A stretch of DNA of 64,000 bases from Sphagnum magellanicum (taxonomy: Eukaryota > Streptophyta > Sphagnopsida > Sphagnales > Sphagnaceae). The notes under the pieces are model-generated. The model was not told where the DNA came from. It worked only from the letters and a program-made list of their open reading frames with translations, and ran no database searches. Shown here piece by piece: positions 49,701-60,960 of the stretch (the first letter of the stretch is position 1; every line of letters starts with the position of its first letter). The stretch is taken from the NCBI GenBank assembly GCA_021904315.1, contig CM038920.1, positions 5,828,001-5,892,000 on the forward strand. The letters are read 5' to 3'. The translations under genes were made by a program, and so were the position numbers.

Positions 49701-50001
49701 AAGAAGCAACGAAGCACGTATGCAAACAGGAAAGGCAAACACCTGTTTGAAGGTCTCACTACTGGAGAAACCATGGTCAAAATGAAGAAGCCCGGCAAGA
49801 AGCGCGCGTTGGCCGCAAGCTGGGAAGGCCCGTACCGATTTGTTGGACATGTGGATGGGAAAGGCAACTATGACCTTGAAGAAGGCTGTCGTCTGTGTGT
49901 TGTCCAAGATGTTGATGGGCGTCGATGGGAGAGATCTAGGAGGGACCTACAGATATTCCACATGTAACCAGATTGAACAGAGCTGAGGGACTCAGCTTTT
50001 T

Positions 50002-50021
50002 AAGAAGGGAGGGGCTACATA
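50002..50021 (+). other. Polypurine tract of the Ty3/gypsy element
   Basis: The purine run AAGAAGGGAGGGG lies a few bases before the 3' LTR, in the expected place for the plus-strand primer. Confidence 0.8.
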
Positions 50022-50593
50022 TGTAACCCTAAATTAGGTTACATTAACTTCTGGGTGTCACTGATCAGGGAAGTGGGCTGTTGGTTAATTGAGCCGTTTG
50101 TTTCCATGACGGCTGCTAATTACTTTACTTCCACATGGGAAGCTTTGTTGATTTGGGAGAGGGGTGGTGTACTGAGAGGTTTGCATGGCGGCTGCACTTA
50201 ATGGGTATGGAGCCTGTGTGGCGACTCCGAATTATGGCTAGGGTCGGCGATGCAATTATGGAGAATGGCCGAAACTTCTGGACGAAGCTAACGATGGTTG
50301 ATGAGGAAGATAGGAAGGACGGGTTTTTAGTAACGGACAGTATGGAGGAGAGAGGCAGGAGTTGGATAGTAGAGAGCTTAGTTATGCTGAGATTTTTCTT
50401 CCGCTGCGTCTGAAGTAGAGTTGAGCTCTTGTTGCAATGATAGACAAGAGGAATTAGGGAGAGGAGGAAGCAGTTTGAGTTTTGGGAATGGAAAGCTGTC
50501 CGCGGGTGTGAGACCGAATTGTAGAACTTAGATGCCAGGGTCCACATCAGTTGGTGTATGCATCGTTTGTTCGCACAGGACCCCTTCTTTTTT
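50022..50593 (+). repeat. 3' LTR of the Ty3/gypsy element
   Basis: It begins TGTAACCCTAAATTAGG and ends in CCCCTTC plus a T run. It matches the 5' LTR apart from scattered substitutions and a small difference in the terminal T run, which makes the exact end uncertain by one or two bases. Confidence 0.93.
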
Positions 50594-53500
50594 GGCTACA
50601 GTACACCTTAAAAGATTTTCACCTAGAAGATTCAAAATAGATGAAAGCTTTTCTATATTTGATGTTTTGTAACAAATTTTTACCTTTAAGGTTTGGATGT
50701 GAACGATGAGAAGTCTTAGGGTTTTAAGGAAGAACATTTTTTCTTGTTTTCAGCTAGGGGTGTTACGCACCACAACGATAGAGGCAAGAAAAAGGAGTGA
50801 TGGAGATGCGGTGGTGTTTATGGCTTTTATGCTTTTGTGTCGTTTTTTTATATTTGGGATGAGTGAACTAAAGTGGATATTACTAGACATTAGCTGAATG
50901 TGAGGCAAGGGAGCTACTAAACAATGGGGAGTTAGCGGAATTTTCGTTGTGGAACTAAAGAATGAAGAATAGGAAGGCAAATAAGTGGGAATTGGGGATT
51001 GATTTTCTTAAAGGGGATGGAAAGGAAAGAAGAAAGAAGAATAAAACTAGATTTGGTTGTAAAAAGAAGTACTAAGTAATTCGTTGCACCATGTACTTCA
51101 ATAAACAAGAATTTAGTCTAAGAGGGGAATTTGAAGGTTGATGATGAGGGGGATGATGAAGATCTTAAGGGTTTCAAGAGCGGTATGTAATCTTCTCAAT
51201 GTGTGTGTCAAGTCGATTTGTGTGTGAATGTTATTGATTTACATATCATGAAAAAACACCTTAATTACTGGGAATTCTAAAGATTAGTCACATTTTGTTA
51301 AATGTTTCAAGGTGGATCATGCAAAAGGGCTACGATTCTTGGTAAAATTTGTGAAATAGTCAATGGGGAGTTGAAGTGTGTTGTTTCTTTTTTTTAATGT
51401 ATTGTCAATTTGAGGGGTGGTATTATGAGTATTGGTTTATGCAATCTATTTGGACTCAAGGGTCTATATTACAAAATGTTACCTGGGACATGGGTTCTTT
51501 TGGAAGTTTAATGTTTTTTTGGGGGTTTATGTGGTCTAAAGCAATTGAGAAGAGTAAGAAGGCCAGTAGGCTCAAGAAAGAGAGATCGGAAAGATCTGAC
51601 ATTTTATAGACTTCAAGCCTTTCATTATTGGTGATAACAGAAATTTAGGTGGCTTTTGGCTCAAAGCCAATGGGTAATTCTGATCTAGGTTTTACCATTT
51701 AATATATGTGTTCCTTGTTTTGATTATTGTGTGCCCAAGTTTTTTGTCACAACATGATTGGTGAAATCGTAAAATACTCAAATTTGACATGTGTGACCCC
51801 TTTTGTTGGAATAATTGAATACCATGTTCCACCCACTAGGGTTTGGTGTTTAATAACTCTCAAAAAGGAAATTGTCAAAATAAAAAAAAAATCAAAAATG
51901 GTATTGTTGGAAAATCAAGGAATTGAATTCTTAGTTTCATGCAAAGTAATGATTGTTTCTACCTCTACATGTGATATTAAAGGTATAATATGTGTAGTTA
52001 TTATTTGATTGTCAAAAATTTAGAAAATTAATAATGAAATTATCAAACCCCTTTTCTTGAAAAACTAAATTATTTAGCAAAAAATGTTGAGTATCAATGG
52101 TGATTTTGGCAAATTTTGTTGAAAATTAGTTGTAAGTTTAGTATGCAAAAACAAATCAAGTTCATAATTGTATTCACAAGATGAAAAGGTTGTAAACATG
52201 GAATAAAATTAAGAACAAAACTAAAGCATAAGGCAATACATCATAATGTTATTGAACAATCTAAAAGTAAATGGGGGGGGGGGATAATTGTATTTAAACC
52301 TATTTGGAGACCTAGTTGCAAGAAATTTTTTAAAAAATCCATATGGCCCATTGTCCAAGGAATTTTCTTGAACACCTTTCAAATGTCTATTATGGATAGA
52401 AAATGGACAATGGTGGATGAACTCCATTCATTGAATGAAATGTGAATGATGAAAGATGACTTCCATTCATGAATAACAAACTAGGTGATGATGGATGAAC
52501 TTCATTCATTATAGACGAAAGAAAACATTCATGGTTGAACTTCATCCATGAATGATGAATTAAAATAAATTATATATTTGTATATAATTAATGATTAAAA
52601 ATTCATGATATGTGATTTTATGTCCTTTGTTGGAATGGTTTAGTGAATGCCATTTGTAATAGATCAATATTCACATTTTTGTTTTGAATCTTCAAATGAT
52701 TATAGAGGTCATTTTGATAATGTGAAGGCACATTTTATAATTTAAAAAAAAGTTTCTAATTAATAAAAAATCATTTCATTTGAAAAAAACTTGGATTTTA
52801 AATCTTAATTTAAACATTTAAAACTAATTCCCAAATAAAAAATTCATGTGGAAGCCTTAGGAATGTTTCCCTTGATCATAGGCATTTTGATTTGGTCATG
52901 GGTGAGTGTTTCACATTATTTGTGTTGGACCCCATTCTTTGCCTTTGATTTCCTTATCATTTTTGAGAATAAATCATGATTTCAAATTAAGATTGCAACA
53001 ATTTTTTTTAATTATTAAAATCTATAATCTTGGTCATGAACACATTTTTCACATATTCTCCATAACACCTTTCAAATGCATTTAATTGAGGGTTGCTTCA
53101 AATTCCTCAAATAGGTCCATTGGCTAAGATTCACAACATTAATTCACATTAAATGGTGATTGCTTGAGGTGGGTTGTAGCATTTTTACAAAAGTGTTGCT
53201 ACAAGTGGTGACTTAAGAAATATTTAGTTTGATTAACTTTATTTTGAAAAAAATGAAAAAAATTCCCTAAAAACCACAATTTGTTTTTCTTACAAAAAAT
53301 TTGATATTTTTTGCAAAAATATCTTAAAAATAAAAAATTGATTTAGACATCATTAAACAAATGAAATACATCACACCATTCATATTTGAGAAAAAAGACT
53401 CAAAACAATAAAACCTCCCTAAATTTGTGCTTTCTGATTTTCTCCTCAACAAACTTTTAGAATTTCCATTGAACCATTTTCCACGATCACAAATTTTTAA

Positions 53501-54018
53501 AAATGCAAACTAGTGTTGGCTGATTTTTCCTTTTATAAAATTAGTTTTGGTGGATTCTTCCTTTTTTTAAAAACTAGTGTTGGCTAATTCTTTCTTTTTT
53601 AAAAAATATTTGGTTCCAACTTGAACAATTTTGAAAGTTTTGGCATGTTCTTGAAATGTGGATTCTAAGCATGTGGTTTTAGTATTGGCAATTTTTTCAA
53701 ATTCAAGAAGCTTCAAGCTTGGTTTGAAAACAAGCTGAATTCCACATAAACATTATCACTCTCCAAATTTGGGAATTTAATAGGTACATCTAGAGTTTTA
53801 CAACAAATTAAAATTGAAAATTATAAAAGTTGCCAAGTTTTAAAATTATTCACTTACCTATGAAGTTAACCTATTTGCTAAGTTTTTAAAAAATCAATTT
53901 GTTTATTTAAAGAACCTAAAATTATTTTTAAAAATTGGTTATCATTCTAGCAAAAGGTTAATTCCATAGTTTGATCCTTGTACTAGTTCCACCAAAATAT
54001 GTTGGGGGCATAAAAATG
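50594..54018. other. AT-rich intergenic region, no gene recognised
   Basis: Contains an 11-base G run at 52273-52283 and a cluster of ATTCATGAATGATGA-like words, partly palindromic, between 52370 and 52560. It also holds about three tandem copies of a 40-odd-bp phrase (AACTAGTGTTGGCTGATTTT) at about 53507-53606. Open frames such as 51376-51609 have no recognisable domain. Confidence 0.5.
53507..53606. repeat. Short degenerate tandem repeat, about 3 copies
   Basis: AAACTAGTGTTGGCTGATTT, AAATTAGTTTTGGTGGATTC and AAACTAGTGTTGGCTAATTC follow each other at about 35-45 bp spacing, each followed by a TTCCTTTT-type tract. Confidence 0.6.
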
Positions 54019-54095
54019 TGAACTTGAACCTTTGATTTTTACACTCTAATTAGGAAATTTGTCAACACTAGTTCAAGCCACTAAGCCTTTCACCA
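53985..54095 (-). repeat. SINE-like tRNA-derived module
   Basis: The minus strand reads GGCTTAGTGGCTTGAACTAG (A-box-like head) and, about 45 bp on, GGTTCAAGTTC (B-box) at 54020-54030, followed by a tRNA-unrelated tail (ACATTTTTATGCCCCC). The layout is that of a plant tRNA-derived SINE. The 3' end and target duplication were not identified. Confidence 0.5.
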
Positions 54096-54158
54096 CCAAA
54101 TCCACACCAAAAACCATTACTAATTGAACTTCTCTCTCTTTATATGTAAGACCATTTG

Positions 54159-55069
54159 TAACACGAAAACAGGTCACTACTCTAGTATGAACACAACCTT
54201 TCGTTAAGATTTTATTTCGTTTTAACCGTCGTCGTTAATTTTGGCTGCGCAGACTTCTCCATTACTCCTACAAGGAATTGCATGGCGGCTGCTTCTGGGT
54301 GGTCGTGAAAGCTGATCACGCGTGAATTATGGTATGGAGTGTAGCTAAAAAAATGAGGTCCGGGTCCGGAGAGCTAGGGAGAAAATCCGGGGATTTTGTG
54401 AAATGTGTAGTGGTGTGAGAGAGAAGAACAGAGAACGGCAGAGAGAGATGAGTAGAGAAGAGGAAAGTCTGGGTCGGGGGGAGGATCTTGGTTGGCTACT
54501 GAATTTTCCGCTGCATCTGTAAGCCAGCCAGTTGTCTGCTTCTTGATGGGACTGTTGGAATGAGTAGCAAGGAGAGAGAGAGATCAGGCCATTGAGCGGC
54601 ATTGGAAAATCTTGAAGTCGTGTTGCTTCAGGAGAAAAGTTTTCTGACTTGGGCAGGCCTGAGTGTCTTGCAATCGAGAGTGATCAGCAAAGGCATTATG
54701 TGACACGGTGGCGTTGTTGCAGTCTGTGGTGACAAAGGTCAGACACTTCATGGAATCAGTTGCATACCGTGAACTCTGATCGATAAGACTCAACCGTGTG
54801 AGGAGTCTGTCTTCTGATGGACATGATATAACTAGGAACGCAGTAGGTTTGTATTGCGTCTGTAAATAAAGTTTTGAAGCATGAAATCAACTCTGCCAGA
54901 TTTCTGTGATCGAAATCAATGTTTGTAAATGATCAGTGAGTGCACAGGAGAATGCTTGATAAAGATGCCAAAGGAGCTTTCTAGTTTGGGAATAATGAAG
55001 CATTCACCTGAGTTCAGGCGACTCATGTCATCCAGTCTGTCTGTGTGGTTTTAGTACCCTCCTTTTTTG
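54159..55069 (+). repeat. Probable solo LTR related to the 43-50 kb Ty3/gypsy element (fossil)
   Basis: A GC-richer island of about 0.9 kb in AT-rich DNA starts TGTAACACGAAAACAGG and ends TAGTACCCTCCTTTTTTGG, resembling the LTR termini TGTAACCC and CCCCTTCTTTTTTGG. It shares the block TTGCATGGCGGCTGC with those LTRs. No coding region follows on either side. A convincing target duplication was not found, so the ends are approximate. It could instead be a remnant of another element with similar ends. Confidence 0.5.
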
Positions 55070-55081
55070 GTTACACATTTA

Positions 55082-55299
55082 AAGGTGCATTCACACTTAA
55101 TGTTAAGTCAGTGTTAAATAAAAATCTAGGTGGCATCTTAGGTGGCACCCAATGTTAAATGGGTGATTGTTTAATATTAAGTGAATGTTAACTTAACATA
55201 AAATCTTCATGGCAAATATGTTGTTTAGGTCTTAAATGACTAGCTTGATGTTAGGGGACTTAATACTAGAGCCCTTAACACCATAAGTGAATGCACCTT
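55082..55299. mobile_element. 218-bp MITE with TA target duplication (Stowaway/mariner-like size class)
   Basis: The left terminus AAGGTGCATTCACACTTAAT and the right terminus, read on the other strand (AAGGTGCATTCACTTATGGT), match perfectly for the first 15 bases. TA lies directly outside both ends (55080-55081 and 55300-55301). Size and TA flanks fit a Tc1/mariner-type MITE, but the terminal sequence is not the standard Stowaway motif. It could be another family whose duplication happens to be read as TA. Confidence 0.75.
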
Positions 55300-55301
55300 T
55301 A

Positions 55302-57005
55302 GAATAATAAACAAGACAACAACCATGGAATGTCTGTCCATTTCAATTCCACACTATTGTGGCCTATGCTGTTGGCCCAAGTATTATCACATCTTCAACT
55401 GATTTTTCCTTCCAAAACCTGATTTATTTGAAATTTTAGTAACAAATATAATAGAAAAATCAATATTTCCCACATTCTAATCCAAATCTTATTAAATAAA
55501 TTCCATTAAATCTTGTTCATCAAGATCTTTTCAAGAACACCAAAGGCACATTCCACTTCCTCTGAAATTTTTAGCTACAATTTAATTTAATTTTCAATGA
55601 AGAAATCATTCAATATTCAAAAACTTCTACATTGCAAGTCTAAACACCATGAAACCAAGCTGATGCACCCCTCATCCTTGAGAGCTTTCCAAAGACACCA
55701 AAAATGTGATTTGAAGCATCCTAGTTTAGTGGATCTCATCAATACAAAATAAAACAAAAGAAATAAACTACTATTAGAGCAATGACAATGGTAGTGAGGG
55801 TTTTGCTACAGTTTGGGTGGCGATGGGAGTGGTGACAACAACTTGTTACCACTACTGCCATCGCTTCCTTGTGTTCATTAGTTAGCACTGCGCAAGAAAA
55901 GGAGAGAGAGAACGACATACAAAGAAAGACAAATAGAGACAAAGAAAAAAAATTGTAGTTGGGGGACTTGAGGAAACATGAAAGAAAAGTTTCAGTTCCA
56001 TTAGAGAGATTAGTTGTAAATCTACTTTCTAGATTTCCATGGCATGGTGAGACATATGAGAACAACCACTTTTTGGAGTAAAGGAGGAGGATAATGACAA
56101 GAGTAACAGTAACATCAACAGGCAACAAGATAACAAAGGTGAAGAGGTTAAGTGAAGACGGGTTTTGTGTTTTTTGTTCTTTTTTTTGTTTGGGTTTTGT
56201 TTTGTGGTGGGTCCTTTTTTTAATGCTTTTGTCAAGCCTAGAAAGTTTTTTATCACCAAGAATCTAGTCATTACTCACAAATTAAGCACAATGGAGAGTT
56301 TCTATTACAAAGAGAAAAACTTTACCACAATCTTGGTTTTTCTTGGTTTTTGTCATAGTCTTGGAGAAATAACAAAGGAAGAAAAAAAAGGAAAAAAAAT
56401 TAATTAATTAAAAAAAAAGTGTTATAAGTGTGAATGTGTCAATAATTAATAGTTAGTCATTCACCAATAATATGTTTTTTAGGTTTTTTTTTTAAAAAGA
56501 AAAAGATGTGTTTTTCTGTTATTGAAGTTGGGGTTCTCCAAAGAATAAAAGATTAGATGTTTTTGGGCCCCTAATTCTTGCAAAATAGTTTTTTAAAAAA
56601 TGTATAGGTTGTGTTAAACCCAATAAAGTAAGGATGATGGTGTTAAAGGTTATTGCAAAATTAAAGTTTAATTATCTTTTGAAACAAAACTTGCTTGTTT
56701 ATGACAGTTCATTATATTTTTCCATTTGATCTATTTAGTCTTATGTGGTTGGCTTTATAGGTTTAAAATTACCATGTTGAAATATGTATCTTTAAAACAT
56801 GGGACCTATTTGCAATTGCGCAAATAGGTCCCATTCTAATATTTTTGCATTAGAGTGTTTAAGTCTTGTTGAATCTAGTTGATTAATGATCGTGGCACCC
56901 AAGCTTATAGCAAAGTTAGGGTTTGGCCTTGGCATAATGCCTTAGCAAAGGACTCCTTGGAAAGTTTCCTATCTTTTTTCATTCATTTTGCTTAGTATTA
57001 TGTGA
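55302..57005. other. Intergenic region, no gene recognised
   Basis: Frames at 55739-56271 (minus) and 56165-56407 (plus) are low-complexity and hydrophobic, and match nothing I know. No RNA gene or repeat structure seen. Confidence 0.5.
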
Positions 57006-57294
57006 CACTACTAAAATTCTTAATTTTTTTTACTAGAAATTTTCGCAAAAAAAAACTAATTTCAGACAAGTGTAAAAAAAACCTCTATCTCATTTTGGAC
57101 AAGTCGTTTTGAACATGTCCATTGTGACTGGGCCATGCACTTTTTTGACTAAACCTAAGTTGGCATTTTTGACTAGTCATTTCGATTAATACTTTTGACT
57201 AGTATTTTTTATTAGTCATTTTGATTAGTCAATATAACAAAAAATGATTTTTTAATTGGTCAAACACCATTTTGATTAGGCAAATGCCATGTGG

Positions 57295-57590
57295 CATTTA
57301 AACAGTGGCCACCCAAGTGAAGCCATGTGGCATTTAAACATTGGCCACCTAGGCTATGCCACATGGCATTTAAACATCAGCCATCTATGTTATCCCACAT
57401 GGCATTAAAACCTTGGCCATCCATGTTATGCCATGTGACATTTAAACATTGGCCACTAGGTTATGCCACGTGGCATTTAAACCTTGGCCATCTATGTTAT
57501 GTTATGTGGCATTTAAACATTGGTCATTAGGTTATGCCACATGGCATTTAAACATTGGCCATTAGGCTATGCCATGTGGATAAAACCTAA
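57295..57590. repeat. Tandem array of about 39 bp with GCCACGTGGC palindromes, about 7 copies
   Basis: Each unit contains a form of TATGCCACGTGGCATTTAAA followed by a CATTGGCCA phrase. One unit near 57466-57475 keeps the perfect palindrome GCCACGTGGC (G-box core CACGTG). The others mostly read GCCATGTGGC or GCCACATGGC, the changes expected from loss of methylated C at CG. The plus-strand frame at 57327-57530 is only a translation of this array. Confidence 0.85.
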
Positions 57591-57649
57591 GCAACCTAGG
57601 TTAGATTTAAAATTAGATAACTACTCGTAAGATCCCTATCTTTAAAAAC

Positions 57650-58560
57650 CTATAACCTAAACTCCTAGGTTTAAGTTTAAGAGCCTATAACTAACAATAA
57701 GATATAAAAGCTTAAAGTATGCTAAGGCAACCTAAACTATGACTTTTACTAGGCTTAAATGTACACCACCTATATAAAGCCTTCACCTAGATGACCTAAG
57801 TAGGAAAATCTTATTTCATTTTGAATTTAGCTTTTAAGTTTGCGCTTTTTCAATTGGATCATCCCAAGTGGCCTTCTTTTTAAAAATATTTCTTATGTTT
57901 TGGATGCTTATGGTGCATCTATTTATATTGCTCATCATTTGGAAGGGATGACAAACAATATGGGACAAACTTTTGGGAAGGAAAAATATTTTCATGTCCA
58001 CACGACATTAAAGCCTTTTAGTTCACACAACATTGTTCCTAAATAACTATGTAATATACATAAATTAAGTAAATAAATAAATAAATAAATGAAAAGGTAC
58101 GTAAATGTGTATGTTAATTAAGTTAAAATAAAAATTAGTAATACTTAATGTCTAGTTATTTAGTGATGATTAATAATTAAAACCATATTATAAATCCTTG
58201 ACTTATATAAAATATCAAGATAGTTATAATGTACTATATGGTTGATTGATAATTACAACCAAATTATAACTAATCCTTACAAATTTGACTTATCTCATCA
58301 TATATTATCAACAATGTATTTGTAATAATTAATATCTAACTATTTAATTACACATTCATTAGTGTATTTTAAGTAAATAACTAGTTAACCAACTAGTAAT
58401 TTATCATAGGTATATAAATGGCCTACCCTAGCCTATATAAATAGGTTACATATAGGCTAAAATATAAGTAAATAGGAGTATATGTAGAGTATGTATAAAT
58501 AAATACACCTACATATAAGATAATTGTATTTAGGTTATTTAACCTCATACTTACATTACA
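57650..58560. other. AT-rich section between the two arrays
   Basis: CCTAGG and TAACCTAA words are common near 57590-57800. After 58020 the sequence is very AT-rich (AAATAAATAAATAAATAAAT). No coding function. It corresponds in position and style to the CCTAGGT cluster and AT-rich parts of the other CACTA-like elements. Confidence 0.5.
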
Positions 58561-60960
58561 TAAGTTAAATAGGTGGTTAATTTAACTTAGGAGAGATTAA
58601 TTATAACAAAATTAATGATTGGTAAAATAATGTTAAACTAACCACAACTAAAGTAATTATGAAAAAATTAATGATTATTAAACTAACAATGGCTAAACCA
58701 ACCAAAAATAAAATAAAATGTGAACAAATAACCTTGATTAAATTAATTATGGTTCAATTAACCATATTTAAATAAATATAGTGAAACTAACCATGAATAA
58801 AGCAAATAAGGCCAAGTTAATCGATGAATAAATATGGCCAAATTAATCATAAGTAAAGTAATTACGGCCAAACTAACTAATAAAAAATATTTTATGTCTA
58901 AACCAACCATGGCTAATTTAGAAATGGTTAAACTAACTAATGAATAAATATTTTATGACTAAACTAGAAATGATTGAATTAACCATGAGTAAAGTAAATA
59001 TGGCCAAAGTAACTAAAGAATAAATAATTTCCGGTTAAACCAACCATGGCTAAACTATAAATGGCTCAACTAACCATGAATAAAGTTAATATGGCTAAAC
59101 TAACAAATGAATAAATATTTTATGGCTAAACCAACTATGCATAAATTAATTATGGCTAAAATAAAGATGAATGAAGTAATTATGGTTAAAATCAAAATGG
59201 TTAAAATATTTACAGCAAAATTAACTATGGTTAAATTATAAATGGTTAAACTAACAATGAGTAAAATTTTTTGGTTAAACTAATTACTAATAAACTTAAT
59301 ATGGCTAAACTAACTAATGAATAAATATTTTATAGAAAAACCAATTATGCAAACATTAATTATGGCTACAATAAACATGAATGAAATAATAATGACAAAA
59401 TTAACCATGGCTAAATAAAAAAGGTTAAACTAACCATGAGTAAATAAATTTGGTTAATTAACCATTAATAAAGTTAATATGGTTAAACTAACTAATGAAT
59501 AAATATTTTATAGAAAAACCAATTATGCAAACATTAATTATGGCTACAATAAACATGAATGAAATAATAATGACAAAATTAACCATGGCTAAATAAAAAA
59601 GGTTAAACTAACCATGAGTAAATAAATTTGGTTAATTAACCATTAATAAAGTTAATATGGTTAAACTAACTAATGAATAAATATTTTATGGAAAAAACTA
59701 ATTATGAAAAAAAATTACTTATGATTAAAATAAACATGAATGAAATAATTATGGCTATAATCAAAATGGCTAAAATATTGATGAAAAAATTAAACAAGAC
59801 TAAATTAAAAATGGTTAAATTAAACATGAGTAAATAATTTTCATAAATAACCACTAATAAAATTAATATGGCTAAACTAACTCATGAATAAATATTTTAT
59901 GGCAAAACCAATTATGAAAAAAAAAAAAAGGATTAAAATAAACATGAATGCAATAATTATGGCTAAAATCAAAATGATAAAAATAATTAGAGAAAAATTA
60001 AACATGGTTAAACTAAAAATGATGAAACTAACCATGAGTAAATAAATTTGGTGAAACTAACCACTAATAAAGTTAATATGTCTAAACTAACTAATGAATA
60101 AATATTTTATGGTGAAACCAATTATGCAAAAACTAATTATGATTAAAATAAACATGAATGAAATAATTATGGTTAAAATCAATATGATTAAAATAATTAT
60201 GTCAAAATTAAACATGGCTAAACTAAGAATGGTGAAATTAACCACAAGTAAATAAATTTGTCTAAACTTACCATTAATAAAATTAATATGGCTAAATTAA
60301 CTAATGAATAAGTATTTTATGGCAAAACCAATTATGAAAAAAATAATTATGACTAAAATAAACATGAATGAAATAATTATGGCTAAAATCAAAATGGTTG
60401 AAATCATTATGGCAAAACCAACCATGGTTAAAATACTAACCATGAGTAAAATGAATTTGGTTAAATTAAAAGAGTTTTAAATAATTATGGCAAAACCAAA
60501 CATGGCTAAATTAACAAAAATTTAAATTAATTATGAGTCTATTGATTATGGTTAAATTTATTAAAGTAAAATAATAATATTTTAAAAATAAATATAGCTA
60601 TTTTAGTTATGTTTATAATAACCATGGTTAAATTCATTATAGCAAAACCAACAACGGCCCAATTAGTAATGGTTAAATTAATTATGCTAAACTAATTATC
60701 ATGACTAGATTTACTAAGGCTAAACCAACTATTCTTAAGTTAACCATGGAAAAAATATTTATAATCGTTAAATTACTTATGGTTAAATTAGCCACAATTA
60801 AACTAAATATGGCTTAAAAAATGATGAAATAATTAATTATGGATAAATGAATCATGGTTAAATTAGATATGGCTAAATTAACCTTGGTAAAACATATACA
60901 ACTAAACAAACTATGGTTAATTGAACATGATTAAATTGACTATGGTTATATTAGTTATGG
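58560..60960. repeat. Large tandem array, short TGGCTAAACTAACCATGA units in a 178-bp higher-order repeat
   Basis: Short phrases (ATGGCTAAACTAACCATGA, ATGAATAAATATTTTATGG and similar) repeat throughout 2.4 kb. Between about 59298 and 59653 a 178-bp block holding TATAGAAAAACCAATTATGC is present twice in succession with almost no difference. Similar but diverged blocks (spacing about 180-215 bp) recur from about 59080 to 60440, giving roughly seven copies. There is no open frame. Confidence 0.85.

Larger units (their letters stand above)
43201..50593 (+). mobile_element. Full-length Ty3/gypsy LTR retrotransposon (broken, relatively young)
   Basis: Two LTRs of about 570 bp bound an interior with the Ty3/gypsy order. 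Gag lies about 44.65-45.95 kb and includes three zinc knuckles near 45.3-45.5 kb (CQICRGGDHTALAC and two more). A protease with DTGAS lies near 45.96 kb, reverse transcriptase (FVDDLNVHS region) at about 47.0-47.9 kb, RNase H at about 47.9-48.2 kb, and integrase with an HHCC zinc finger and catalytic core at about 48.8-49.5 kb. A C-terminal integrase tail reaches about 49.97 kb. I see no chromodomain and no envelope-like gene. Roughly 870 bp of leader separates the primer-binding site from recognisable gag. The coding region is broken in about half a dozen places. By eye the LTRs differ at about 19 sites (near 3%), so the insertion is recent relative to the other fossils here. The flanks GGTAC and GGCTAC look like an imperfect target duplication. 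Confidence 0.93.

Noticed and set aside
54159-54600. Host gene leader in the GC-rich island near 54.3 kb
   Set aside because: Tempting because of the GC rise, but no coding exon follows, and the ends plus the shared 15-bp block fit an LTR better.
55739-56271. Two overlapping minus-strand frames with hydrophobic segments
   Set aside because: Low-complexity, no recognisable domain or start context, and AT/TC-rich tracts explain the composition.
57327-57530. Plus-strand open frame with repeated MAFKHWP-like units
   Set aside because: It is the translation of the 39-bp GCCACGTGGC array; the period is a multiple of three only by accident and the amino acids follow the DNA repeat.
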